From Calliopsis andreniformis (taxonomy: Eukaryota; Arthropoda; Insecta; Hymenoptera; Andrenidae), in the NCBI RefSeq assembly GCF_051401765.1, contig NC_135066.1:17277001-17341000 (forward strand): 64,000 nt of DNA, given 5' to 3'. The notes beneath the pieces are model-generated. The model searched no databases and was not told the DNA's origin. It worked only from the letters and a program-made list of their open reading frames with translations. Position 1 is the first letter of the stretch. The number at the start of each line of letters is the position of its first letter. Both the position numbers and the translations under genes were made by a program. This document shows, in pieces, positions 33,601-47,200 of this stretch.

Positions 33601-36170
33601 CCGTAAAATACCTAAACGCGTAATCTCTTAAGGAACATGTGTAAGCAGAATTAAGTAATAGTATTTAACGTTAAACACTTGCAAGCTATTAATTATTATA
33701 TAAACGATTAAACTCAAGGTAATTAAACGGAGAAAATTAATGATAACGATTAAATAATTGCGTAAAGAAAACCGAGCGGATGGTCGTGTCACGCTGCAGA
33801 ACAAATTCCACGGGCACCCTCGCCCGTCTCCACGGTGGAGGATGAAACAGAATATGCAAAAAAAAAAAGTATGGAAAAAACAGAAGACACACACACACAC
33901 TAATAAACTAATTATTATTGTACGATTATATATTATTATTACGATTATTACTATCGAGTTCGAGAATCGTCGTGATAAATGATAAAGATGAAACAGACGC
34001 GTACGAATAAGAGATAGACGAGTGTTTGAGATTAATATTCGGATGAAAATAGGGAAACGAAGTGAGAACGAGAGAGAGAGAGAGAGAAATGTGAAGAGAG
34101 AGAGATAGAGAGAACGTGTGTTGATTGGGAGTGAGAGAGAGAGAGAGAGAGAAAGAGATGGGAGCTGAGAATACTTCGAAGTATGTTCATCGAGAATAAT
34201 CATTCCTCAAACTATTAGAAACGTAATTAGGGTATATTTATTATGACGAAGCACGCGATTACGGAGGATAACGTAACGATAATGCAACGCGCGCGGTACA
34301 GAGATAGGCGAAGAAGAAATAAGTGAAGCGAGAGAGGGAAAAAATGATATATTAAAAAAGTGTTTCTTTTCTCCGTAAAGGTGTCTCATCGCGAACCGGA
34401 AATCGCGCCTTTCGGTTTGGATGCACGCGACGTTGAACTTTATAGTCTAGGGACGCGGGACGAAATGGATAAGAAATTTTCGAGTGATTCTGGAAATTCG
34501 TGTGCCTGTGACTTCGAGGAACGAGAGCGAGCTAGACAAGGGGGAGGACAGAGAGAGGACGAGAGACAGAGAGAGAGAGAGAGAGAGTGAACGAGAAAAA
34601 GGTGAATGAGAAGCCATGTTTTTATGCGAGGGAGCGCGTGCGTATGCGAAGAAGAAAATAGAGATTAAAAAAAGAGGAGAGAAAATTAACGGGGCAGAAA
34701 AGAGAAATAATAGTAGGGGAGAAGAATTACTGATTGTTGACACCGAGTGAGCAAAACTTTCTGTGTGATAATCTCGTAGTACACGTAGCGCGTTAAGTCT
34801 ACAAATACGTTTCGGTTAGGGGATTTTTAGGTGAGAGCGATTAAGAAAGAGAAACTTTTTAAAAAAGACGGAGATGAAATTAATCTGCGTGGGTGACGGA
34901 TACGTGGAACCCTCTGGTCGAGGACCTCGGGAGGTGTCGCGTGCACTTTTTACGAAAATTCGTCGGCGATCCGACAATCTACATATCATCGTGTATTAAT
35001 ATCGATTCGCGTGTTAATTTCGTTACAGGCAGCTCGACGAGGCCGTCGACTACTCCGGCCCGTCGAATTAACGTAGGATAATTAGTTGTTTGCTTTCCTG
35101 AAACGTAGCGCTACCCACAGAAGCATCCTTCGTCCACGACCGCGAGATTCGAGACGACGTTTCCACCGTTTCTTTTGACAGGCTAAAGAGGCAGTCGATT
35201 ACTCCTGCCTCGACCACGAACTCCACCAATTGCAGGCCGTGATGTTCCAACGAACGTTTCGTTGTTATCACTTCGATCGTTTCGCGTCCTTCGTTGATAG
35301 GTTCGAGTTAATCATGCAAGATTACGTTGGCCTCAGGGACGTTTCCATTTGCTTTCGATCGGGTCGTTCGTTCGAGGGGCGTACGAGAAATATTCAATCA
35401 GAAATTTCGCAGAATGAAGGGACTAAGATCGAGTGAATTAGTTTAAGTAATAATCTTTGGCAGCATTTTCGAGGTCTATTTCGCGGCGAGAAAGGGGGAG
35501 AGCGAGCGAGTGCGAGCATGCGTGCGTGAGTGAGGGCAGAGTGTAATAGAAGTAGCAAAAATTCTAAATTAAAGTTCCTATCGCTTCGCCTTCTAGCTGA
35601 AACGTTCGACGAGTGGCCCCTGAACGAGCGACCCGTCCCTTTGACATAATCGCATCGAACGCCGTTCAACTACCTCGAATTAGACAAAAAAACACTGACG
35701 GCACCACCCCACAGCCACCTAAAGCGGCCTGCAACTGGCGGACCGATCCGCGTCTTAAGTTCCACAGGCCACGAGACGAGAGGCTGTCGATACTCCAGCT
35801 CTCGGAAGACTGAGCTCTTCCCATTTTAATCCCACGGTCACTTGATCCCCAGCGTCTCGAATCGAGCCAAGTCGATAGACGAGAAAGAGTCTCGCGTTGA
35901 ATCGAGCGCTTCTCGAGGCCCCGCGCCCCGTGGGAACAGGAAGCGTCTCGAGGAAGCGGAACCTCTCGACGTCCGTCAGCCGCGACCACGAGGATCCGTT
36001 GATGTCGGGGTTAGGTCTGGGGGGTGGGTGGGTGGGCATGCTAGGGACGGGGGTTACCAGAGGATAGACGACCGACGAAATCGGGAATGGTGTAGAAGCG
36101 TGTAGGGAGCCAAGTGTCCTTGATGCGACCGTCGTTGTAGCCACGAAATCTCGCGATCTCAACAGGTGAT
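33601..36170. other. AU-rich and GA-rich stretch then GC-rich stretch with G-quadruplex
   Basis: 33601-34880 has A-rich runs, a CA tract (33887-33900), ATTATT units and GA microsatellites (34071-34087, 34132-34152). 34880-36170 is GC-rich and ends with a G-quadruplex motif at 36019-36036. The minus-strand Ser/Leu-rich frames are shadows of GA runs. Confidence 0.5.
36019..36036 (+). other. G-quadruplex motif
   Basis: Four G runs (six G, then three of GGG) are separated by single T loops. This is the most stable parallel class of G-quadruplex, on the + (prospero) strand. Confidence 0.85.
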
Positions 36171-39100
36171 TTCTGTCTCGGTCAATGGGAAGTGTAGACT
36201 GTGGCTTTGTTGGCTATTTTGATGAGTTTTTTTAGATTCGAGTAGTTTGAAATTTAACGGAGAATCTTGGATTCTTTCATCAGCGTTTAGGGATTTTTGT
36301 TTTCTTTTTTAATGTGATGGATCTGTTGAATCGTTCCGTCAGTAATGTCTTTTTGTGAAAATTACTTTAGGCGCGGAGAAATTAATAATCATGGCTGTTT
36401 TTCATTATTGATTGATGGATTGTTATCTGCTGTGACTATGTTTCATCTCTCAGGGAACTTTTGGATATCTTCTATGAAAATTTGTACCTTTCGAAGATAG
36501 AGTGTGAAAGAAAAAATGACGTCACTTATGGAACGATTTGATGACCCAGTTACAACTTGAAAGTTGAATTTGAGAATTAAAGTTCGAAGCAAACATTAGA
36601 AATCATATCATTCCATATCTCATGAAAATCCAGCTGCTCTAATTCCAACGAAAACACTGGAATGAGATTCCTATCAAAAATTCAAAGATAAACGATCACT
36701 AATGAGACCATTTATCTCATAAAAACAATTCATGGCACGAAATTGCACCAACGAGAAATTCAACACGCTACTAAAATAAATACCGATAAATCATGTTCGA
36801 AAAAACATCCTGAAATTCCTAGGAGTCATAAAATGGTCGACAAAGCGTTCAAAGTTATCGGAAGCAGAAAAGGGAGAATAAAGGGAAAGGGGGCAACGAC
36901 CGAGAAGAAATCCGTGCGAATTGCGATTTCGAAACTGAGTTCGGAGCCACGGGCGAAAGACGTTCGGCGCAAATCGATCCTAGTTGAGGGTGAAAGATGA
37001 CCAGAGCGAATGGGGGCGATTCGTGATGAGCGGCAGGCGACGGGGCGAATGGGAAATCGAGCGAATGCGCTGGGCGACAGTGTACGATGAGCGAGTGCGT
37101 TGATGAGAAATCGAAAAGAAAAGAAGAAAAAATTGAGAAAAAATTATACAGAGAGCGCCGACCTCCTTGCCTACCGGGAGGTCCGCATATATGTATTGTA
37201 AAGAAACGAGACTAGTAAATGATTAAAAAAAAAAAAAGATAAAGGAGGGAGAGACAGTGAGAAGAAGGGAGATTAGGAGAAAGCGGCGAGAGTAGGAGAG
37301 GAGAAATTATTAGACCAGTTGTAAGTGTAAGTTAACGAGGAGTTTTCTCCCCCACCCCAGAAACCCTTTTCGTGCACGATACTTTTGGCAATTCTTTCGC
37401 GAGCGTGAGTGTATATCCAAGTGGTTGAAACGAGTTCGTGCGTGTGCCGATTACAGTGCGACAATACGTGTCTGCGTGAAAGATAATGAGAGAAAGGAAG
37501 AGAGTGACTGCGAGAGATAGGAAGTTCTTTTTTCGGAAAAAGCAGAGAAATTGTGAAAATAGTAGAAGGAGAGAAAGGACGGAATCAAGTGGCCCATTGC
37601 AGGTCCGTCGACCGACTCAGTAGCGCTATCGAGGAGGATATTAATCGATTGCGAAAGAGGCAGGCAATACACACAAAGCACCAAGAATGGCAGGTACTAA
37701 ATGTCTCACTATCTATCTATCCAACCCTTCAGCCACCGAGTGTGAGAGGAGCGTGAATCTTGACTAGATCCTGGCATACATCCATCCGTTTCAATGTCTA
37801 CATACTGCTATATCTTTCGTCCTTTTCGAGCCGAAATAAAATTTTTCGACTGGACTTGTTTTCTCCAGAACGAAGAAAAATTGCTTCTTCGTTTCTACAC
37901 AGATTCTCGGTTTTATAGGGAAGAATGAATATTAGCTCGAAATCTTTGCACCGTTCATGGCGACGTCACAAGGAGGTCGCGAATCGTTCTTCCCCCAGCT
38001 GATTTTTCACCCCTTTCCATCACTCTCATCTAGCGATCCTCCGTCACCCGAAACTTCTAATTTATCGTTGCGATTCCTGCGTCTAGTGAATGAGTCGAGA
38101 AGCCGGAAGTAGAGGTGGTGAATGGACGTGCGTGTACCCGAGAAGAGCACACACGAGATGAGAATGCGATTAATTGTTTAGATGTCTGTGTATTCCTGGA
38201 ATGTATCAGTCGCGCATACGTCTCAGCCAGCGAAGTCGTGTTAGGTTTAAATACGTATTATCGTATGTAGGGAATCGTAGGTGTATTTAAGGTTTTAAAA
38301 AAAAGGAGAAGAAAACGAAACGAGATGCATACGAAGCAAGAGTGCAAAAAGGGGAGAAAAGAATCCGTGGAAGAAGATTAAAAAAAAAAAAGTGAGAGTA
38401 AGAGAACTTATTTAGCGAGAAATGAAGAAGAAGCGAAGACAAAACAGTAGAGCAGCAGCATTGCCCAACAGACAAAAAATATAAAACAAGCAGAATACCT
38501 ACGTTGATGTGTGAGGATGTGAGCTAGATCGCCGCGTTGAGTCCAAATGAAGTCCTCAGAGATAATATAGAAGCGCAGACCCTCCGCAGATTGGGGCGAA
38601 ATAAAATAAAATAGGGAAAATGAAATAATATAAAGTAATAAATAAAAAAGAGGAGAAAAAGGGACGCGACCATGGGCATGGAACCGTTGGTCGGCCATCC
38701 TCGTCGTTTCCCCGCGCGACCAAAACGGTTCAGGGGTTTTATAATAGTCTTTAAAGCTATCACGCCAAAGCCAATGACAATACTTTGATAAAGCTAAATG
38801 TTAGTCGTTAAATTAACTCGTGGAAACCAAAGTTTCGGAGCGGAAATATTTTTTTCGAAAGGTGTACCGAAAAATCGAAAGGGGGAGCTAACGGGACCGA
38901 CGATTAGATGGACGACCACTTTGCCCGGTCAGCTGGAACGTCTTGTAAGAATATTGTGGGAATTGTTTTTCTGCGCTCTGCTCGGCTCGATTCGTCCAGC
39001 CGAGTCGGGGCAACCTCCACATGCAAGTACATTTTCGGTTCGGAACCTCTGCCTCCCTACACCTGGGATCTCATTGACTTCTTCCAATTAATTACAGTAT

Positions 39101-39520
39101 GATGGCCCTGCCATGGGACTTCACTGCTCTAGTGACAATTTCACTGGACCTTTTCTTCAACTCGAGCGACGCTATCATAAGAAACATGTTTAACCCTTCT
39201 ACATTCCTATGCACAATATAGGAAATACACAGTGAATTTCTTTCACTTCTGAGGAGATAAAATTGTGATAATAGTAAGACATCTGCTTCACAGATCTTCA
39301 ATATGGTATTCAGGAATATTACTTACCACTTCAATAGATATTTATTACATATATATCTATATAATTGCAAGATTTCTATCACTGCACAGTGATAGTTTAT
39401 AAATTTCTACGCACTACTTAACAAAGTAGCGAGACTATAGTAATTTTTAAATAGCAATAGAATTTGATACTCTTTGACAGCGTCGCTCCTAGCTAACTAC
39501 AATCAATTTCCTTTGCAATA
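36171..39520. other. AT valley, A/GA-rich stretch, AT valley; no gene
   Basis: 36171-36820 is an AT valley (T/G-rich left, A/C-rich right). 36821-38780 is A- and GA-rich on the + strand with AATAAA copies (about 37830, 38600) that lack a good GT element. 38781-39090 is mixed and 39091-39520 is AT-rich. No reading frame resembles a known protein. Confidence 0.5.
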
Positions 39521-41560
39521 GCCACAGTAGCGTGGGTCGTGCATACTCCGGCCCCCAGCTGACAGCAACCCTCCCAGCTTGGGAGACAGAGGTGTCCCAG
39601 CTCACCAACCTGCCTACTTTTCACGCATTACGATATTTGACGACTATATACCACTTTCGACACGAGAACATTTCCTTTCATACATTTTACCGGCGTTTTT
39701 CTGAGTTCGCTTTCGACACGAGAAGTTTCGGATACTATTCATTGCTGTCCTAGGTTGCGCACAAGACGACACACAGAGACGTGGCGCGAGGGGACGTCCC
39801 CGATCGCTTCTCTACGAGACAATCCTGTTCGAGCTTCGAAAAGGGTGTAACGTCGAGTTGAGGAAAGAGAAGGGGACGTTCTCGCCGCGACGGAGAGCGA
39901 AAAAATTCCGTTTTTCGGCAGACACCAAAAAAGGATAAAACTCAGCTCGAATGGCGAGCGGGAACGTAAGCGCGCGATGGGTAGATCCGACGTGCGCGGC
40001 GTTTCCGCGAGCTCCGCCGACGAACCGCACGACAGTGAGTGCTCGGCAAGGCGGAGGTCCATCAGTCGCCTAGCAGCACACCCACACACACGCGTACAAC
40101 GACACACGAACACAGAGCGAGAAAGAGGGTCACACACGACGCACCCGTACACGAAACACGACAGGACACACGCACACCCGTCACACGTACACGCAGTTTC
40201 GGCCAGAATCTAAAAAGACACATCAAGGAAAAAAGTACAAGTTTATCACGTTGCGCCTTAATGTTAAAATTAAAAGTTGATCAAAAGAGTGGAAGAAGAG
40301 AGAGAGAGAGAGAAAAAAAGATAATGCGAAGCGTATTCTTAACCAAAATCGGCCTTAGTATATACTTTCTGCGGGCCCGCGGGCATCCCGACGTGCGACC
40401 TTCCCCGTTCGACCCGCCCTCCCCGAGCCCCCAGCCCTCTCTAGATTGTATAAAATGATATATTATAAATATATGTATACATATAGAATTACATCCGCCG
40501 GCGGCGGGGCGTATCGAAACCTCGCAGCTAATTCAGCAAAAACCACCGAACCATCGAACGACTCAAGACGAAGCGAACGACGAGCAATTATGGGAGGAGG
40601 ACATGAGTCTTCTCAGTCCCCGCCGCGGCCAGGTCGGATTCGAAATTCTTACGGTTCGCGGGCATGTTGGAGGCGCGGCGCGCGCCAGCGCCAGAGGCGA
40701 GCCGACGCGCGCTGCGTCCACGTTTCAAGGAAACGCGACACCTGTCTTTCAGAGGCCCCCCGTCCCAGGAACGCCGGAAGGTCGCCTGTCGATCGGCCCC
40801 GCGGCCCCCCGTGAACCCCTGCTCCCGCACCCCGCGATTTGTCCGACACCCTTCACCCACCCACACCTTCCCGCAGAACGAACTCCCGGTCCGCTCGAGG
40901 CGGAGCAGCGGCAGAAGACGCTCCAAGCGGAAACCCAACTCACACATACAGTATACAGTGTTCAACAGGCATCCGTCAGGCGAGAGAAAGCGAATGGGGA
41001 TAGAGGCGTTTCCTTTCTCGCGTCCGAGAAGAAGTTGATCGAAGAAAAACACTTCCTGCATAGTTGAGCGAGGATGAAGCTAGCGAGGCGAGTGGACGGG
41101 TCACGAAGGAATCATTCTGGAGTCGATGGGCCCTCGTCCTGCCGCGAGAACTTGGAAGAATGGTGAGCTTTTCAGAGACGAGGGTGGAGAGTTGAAGGAA
41201 GAAATTTGTGGAGATCTGGTTCCCGCGGACGAGGCGAGGGGATGTTCAGAGCAGATTCGAGAGACTCGTGGAGCTTGCTTAGGGAGAAAGGAAGAGCGAA
41301 AGAGGAGCGAGAAAGAGAGGAATGGAGATCGAGGATGTTGAGGAGGGATCGACCACGTATTATCTCGTCGCATAGATCCGCGGTATTCTTTGCCATCCGT
41401 TTCTTTTTAACCGACGCATCGGGAACATCTCCGACAGACTCGACTTGAACCACTCGAGAAGAGGGGCGAGGATCATTCGTGCAGACTGCCCGTTCCCGGC
41501 TGAATTCCGAAGTGCACGCGGTGCTGCGCATCGGCTGAGCTCGTCGACGGGGGAGCGATA
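39521..41560. other. GC-rich stretch with CA tract, no gene
   Basis: It contains a CA-rich tract at about 40077-40200, the palindromes GCGGGCCCGC (40371-40380) and CCGCCGGCGG (near 40496), and a short AT-rich patch (40441-40492) between them. Overlapping Arg/Pro-rich frames on both strands at 40588-41067 match no family. Confidence 0.5.
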
Positions 41561-43790
41561 TTTTTATTATTAGAAATGGATGAACTCCCTTTGGTTGCAT
41601 GCAAAGTGGAATATGAGAGGAATATTTCACTCGAGAATCAAGAACTCTGGGATTTTACAAAATTTGATATGGCAAGTGGGAACCAGGAGGTATTATTTAT
41701 ATTATTTCATCGATGATACGAAACTCTGCATAGAAAAATTAAGGCGAAAACAGTGACAAGGATAATTAAGTACAATCATATGTTCCCTTATGTGATATTA
41801 AATTCAGTGTTTGGAGAACTGAAAAGGAAAATATTCTACTTATTGAAGGAACGATTTACAAAAGAATTCATAAGAAAATCCCAGATTAGAAAATTTCAAA
41901 TTCACCCTAAATTAAAGAGAATTTAAATAGTACAAATCAAGGAAGACGACTACACAGTTCCCCCAAGTATTCATTCCAAGCCACCCTCAGCCGATCTCAT
42001 CGCCAGCGTTCGCGCACTCGGGCCAGCTTCAGCCGATGTACCGATTTCTTCGCGGATCAATCCACCGTAAACCAAGAAGCCTAAAAAGACAAAGAGCGAT
42101 CGTTTCGGCAGCCTTTCCGGTCAGAACGTTTAAAATTCGTCACGGAAATCAGAAATACACGCGGGCTCAACGCCCGCACCTCATCACAAACCAGGATCCC
42201 CAAAACCAACCTTGCACCCTCTAAAAACCGATCAGCACGCGACGATCCAACCGACCCCAGTCCAATCCGACAGTTAATTCGAACGGATCCGTTCAACAGA
42301 TAGCAGGACACAAGAGACAATAAATACCGCAGCACACGTCAACGACCACGCAGCAGGAGAATATCACAGCCGACACACATACACGCCACAGTATCTAGGG
42401 ACCGTGACAATGTTGAAACGTTGATGGAACAAATGCAATCAGCCACGACGAGGCGTAATGCCCCGAAAAGAAACGTAAGAGCATCTCGGGATCGCCCCAT
42501 CGAACCTGAACCAGCTGAAAGTAGAGGGCGAAGTAGAAGCTCAGAGAATCTTCTTCGACTTAGTCGTCAGTGTACATATACGTAACGATATCACAGGTAG
42601 ATGCATATAGAATTATTCAGACAGGCAATAATCGCATGGGACAATTGTTGCTCGTTCGTCCGATTCGTCGATAATTGTGGACGGGAGTAATCATTCCAAG
42701 GAGCGATAATAACGGCGTACCGACGGTAATTACGGGCACGTAGACGGTGTCGGGTGCAGCTGATGCCCGACGCCGATCGATAGCGAAAGGAAGCTGAATA
42801 TTTTGCCGATACCTTAAACCAGGACCAGCCTCATCGAGGACTTGCTTCAGTTCGGCAGCGTACCACACTTTCAATCTCTCTTACAGGATAGTTTTACAGA
42901 GCAGACACGTCAAGCCAATCGACGCCGGTTTTCTTTTCGACAGAACGGTATATTCACTGGGTTCCTCAGCACACATCATTTCATTCGCTTTGGACGTTGC
43001 AATATCGACGCCTGATTGGGCAGCGAGACGATGGTAGTTCGCAGATTGATTTTAAGCTCGTTTACAGGACACACGTCGAACCCACTCGACGAAGGTTTTC
43101 AGTTTCCCTCACAACCACTGGCTCTGATACCTAATCGGGAGTCAGTCCTTAAGAGTTACGATGATTAGATAATGGTTACACAGAGACTTGCTTTTATTCC
43201 TACGTGAGATTCGATGCGACAGGGATCAGAATGTTCGCGGTGGACAAGGACATAGGGGCTCCAAGGATCTCGATCCAGCGAGCACGGGCCCTCGATGGAA
43301 TTGCACGCGAGAGGACGAGGTGCGATGTCTCGCGACTCGCTCAGGGGGACAGCATTACGAATCGAAGCGGCGAGAGCATCGTACTTCCTGTGATCGATCC
43401 GGAAGCCGAGGAAGCTGAACGAGACGCCTTGTGGTAGGCAGAGGATCGTGATCGATGCGAAGAGCGGAGCTACGTGAAGATGGCACGGGCCCGCGAGGCG
43501 CGCGGGCGTACGCCGACAGGGATCGAGGCCTCTCTCGATCGGAGCAGCGACCGAACTTAGAAGGATAGGAAGGAGGAAAAGGAATAACAGAGGGACATGC
43601 ACGCGTGACACACACTTGCGCGAAAGACCGATTTGAAACGAAAAGGAACCTGACAGGCAGGGAAAAGAAGCGTCAAACGACACGGAGAGAAAGAGGGGAG
43701 GGGCGTGTGATGGCCCCTCCAACGCCGATCGGGAACCGATAGTTTTAACGAGGGAACCTTGCCGCTTGCAATTCGTTGAAAACGCGACGC
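41561..43790. other. AT valley and mixed sequence, no gene
   Basis: 41561-41960 is an AT valley. 41961-43790 is mid-GC with a Pumilio-type octamer at 42571-42578. Nothing coding is recognised. Confidence 0.5.
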
Positions 43791-43859
43791 GTTCTAAGCA
43801 ATTCGCATGACGTAGAAACGAAAGCGAAACTACAAAGAGCGTGTATGGTATTCGGGAAG

Positions 43860-44059
43860 AAAGGGAGAGAGAGTATGACCGATGGAAAGAGAGGGAGGGA
43901 GAGAAAGGGGGAGAGAGAGAGAGAGAGAGAGAAAGAGAGATTGAGAGAAAAAGAGGGAGAGAATGTGGAAATTTCGAAACAAGGGAAAGAAGAGGAGATG
44001 AAGGGACTGAGTGATCGGGAAGGAGAGCTGTTCTGGATAGGTGGACAGAGAGTGAGATG

Positions 44060-44113
<54 letters not shown>

Positions 44114-44130
44114 TAAGGGCGAGAGAGAAA
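43860..44130 (+). repeat. GA-rich tract with a 49-bp (AG)n microsatellite
   Basis: The pure (AG) run spans 44062-44110, and a shorter run spans 43911-43932. The largest open frame of the window (43165-44196, minus strand) is mainly the Ser-Leu translation of this repeat. Confidence 0.95.
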
Positions 44131-44240
44131 GAAAGGAATGAGTGACAATTTTTGAACAAGAGAAACTAAAACGGAACGAGTAAACAGACAAAGCAAACAG
44201 AGGAGGAGAAAAAAAAAGATATGTGGAGAGAATATTGAAA

Positions 44241-47200
44241 TTCATGGAATCACTGGAGATTCGCTATTCGACTTTCTGATTTTTCGCAGATTTTCGCGCG
44301 GGACAACAGGTGCGTCCCCTCCGAGATCCCATCCCGCCCCCGTAACCACCGCTGAAACAAAGACACAAGCGACAAGAGCCACCACCACCACCACCATTAT
44401 CACCACTATCACCACTACCACCAACCTTCCACCCCCTCGGTAAAAAGAATCCTTCCCACGAAACAAGGAATATAAGGCTTGCTTCCAAAGGAGTAGAAGT
44501 GAAGAGAGAAAATGAATATGAATAAAAATAATTGATAATACTAATGCTAATAATCCGTACGCGTTATCGAAACCTAATAAGAAATAAAAAAAAACCTATA
44601 AACTACCTAACAATAATTATTAAACGATAAAAGGGTTAAGAGTATTGATTAATTGAATTATACCTAACGATTAATTAAAATAATTAATGACTAATAATTA
44701 ACTTATAACGATAATACGATTATAATGATTACATAGTATAAAAAGTGATGGAGACGATGAAAACGAGGACAACCAATGATAGAAAGCGAGAAAGAGAGAA
44801 GCGAGATGGGAGAGAGTAATTGAAACATGGCGGCTAACAAACAATCCACCGAGACGAAGCGGTCCGGCAACTGATACAATCGGCCGTCCGATCGACAGAG
44901 ATAGGGGCGGTGCCGATCGAGCGTGACGTTGAATAATTTTTTTCCTCCGGACGATCGCGCTCGAGTTCCCCAAAGAGATAAAAATTCGTGTCCTCAGCGC
45001 AGACTCGATTTTCCGATTCGGTACGCGGCCGATGCCGCGATGCCCCCCAACCGCAGGCGTCGCGTAACCCTCGCGTCGGACACTCTCTCGTCGAGGTGGT
45101 CGTTTCTTACCCATCATTTATACGCTAGCTTGTAACTTGAGACTTAAATAATTAATGAAGAGCGAGAGAGAGGGAGAGAGAGAGAAACGCGTGAACGTGA
45201 AGAGCGAGAGAGTGAAGCATAACGGTGAGAGAAAAAATGAGAAGAAGAGGAAGGGATTAACGCACTCGCGAGATACACACTCACACACAAAAAAAGGAAC
45301 ACACGCATACAAGCATTAATGATACCTAATGATATAATTATATTATTGATATAACTTACGATTATGAACTAACCTAGTGGTATTATATGAGGACATAGTT
45401 GATTGATCTGTTTAATATTGAATGTCTGTAGATCACGGAGCGTTTGGAACTCTATGCTACCCGACGAGCACCCCGTAACCCAGCTTTTCCCGACCCTTTC
45501 CCCGACCCATTAACCCTACCCCCAACGTTACTACACTAATTCCTGTCCCAACGCCACGCAAATTATCACAATGAAATATATATATTTGTATATATATATA
45601 TTAAACCGCGTATCACTTGAAACAATCGTTGACCGAATCGTACCCATTGTACCCTGGAAAAAAATATACCCATTGGATGCTATCATGGAAACCAATTGGA
45701 CAGTGAAACTTACTGATGTCAAAAACGTAACGAAACCTAAAAATTCAAATTCAAATTTGAAAATAAACGCTGGATCTAATCCTTTTCGTCTGTCACGCAG
45801 ACGAGAAACGTTGGAGCTACCTGTATCGTGAAGAAGGGTTCCTTATCGTCGAGTTAAGAGAGGATACTCGAATCCTTCAACAGTTTCAGGAACGATCCAA
45901 CGGGAAGTTTCGATTGATCTCACTGAGAGTGCGAATGTTTCATGGAAGGATGCGCAGAAGGCACTCTACTTTTAAAACCGGATTTCAGTTCCACGCCTTT
46001 TTAACCAACCCGCGTGCCATCTTGGCGCGCGTGATCCACATACAGCAGCACTAACTCGAGGACAACTGGTTTTAAGTTTCGAATCGAACAGGACGACGCA
46101 AATAGTTCACGGACAAGCAATAGACTCGGGGGGTCGAGCAGCATCCCCCAAAACACAGATAGCCTTCAAACAGAGCACATCCACGTGGAAACGACAGACT
46201 GATATCCGATTAAAAACGATCGAATCGAAGAACGCGTGTGAAAGAGTCACTTCGGCGTTAATCGAGCAAAGATAGATCAGCCAGCGTAATTAGCATAATT
46301 CACACGAGGCGGAAGTCCTCCAGCGCGATCACGTATCGTCCACTAGCGAAGAGAATCCAAAAGGAAAGCGAGGCCTAGAAAAGGAAAAATTCCGCGCGAA
46401 AAGAAAAGAGAAAGATAACTTCTCCAAGCCCTCTGCCTCTGTTTTTTAAGCGTGCCACGTGACGTCCATCGACGAGACCCCATCGACAAGGGCCGATCTT
46501 CTCGATCGACGTCTCCAACCGTACAATTGTTGTGTTTACGTTTTGCCCCTAGCATATAGCTTTCTTGGTGCAGCGACGATCGTGTCGTCCAGGTTGCCCG
46601 CTCTCAGGAGCAGCGTGAGGCCTCGACTCCGCCCACTTTCGGCGCGAGCAGATGTCGCTCGCGGCTCCCACGGCGCGCTGGGCCCACGATCGCCACCATT
46701 CTTTGTACATTCACCGGTATGTTCGTTACCTTTTGGAACGACCACGTGTTTTTTCTTATTAACGACGTTTTATTGCTAGTCTCTCAGTGTCCATCGCCAG
46801 CCCCTTCTTCGTCACGACGAGCCTCACCCGCGTATGTGATAAAATAGTTACGTTCTGCTGTTTACCTCGATTGATTATTTCGACTGTTGACTCGTTGAAC
46901 CGAAACGGGAACGAGGCTCGATCGTGACGCCTCGAGTCTTCGAAGCGGACAGGGGCCCAGATGGTGCTGGCTACCGCTTGGAACGGTCCCCATTCACGAG
47001 GGGCCCTCCACCGCGTATGTTATGTATAGATTTCACCGTTATCAGAGGGTGATCGCAAACAGTTTTGGGGATTAATTGAATACGAAGTCAGGGACCTCTA
47101 GGAGCCGCGCTAGGTTACTCGTGGAACCGTCTTGCGAACGCATCGATCGTTCACACTTTCGCGATTTCGTTTCTTTTCCACGTCGTTCAATTCACAGCGG

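Noticed and set aside
43165..44245. Long minus-strand open frames rich in Ser and Leu
   Set aside because: They are mostly the translation of GA/(AG)n repeats and two overlapping frames are open at once. There is no domain, and other parts are Arg-rich composition effects.
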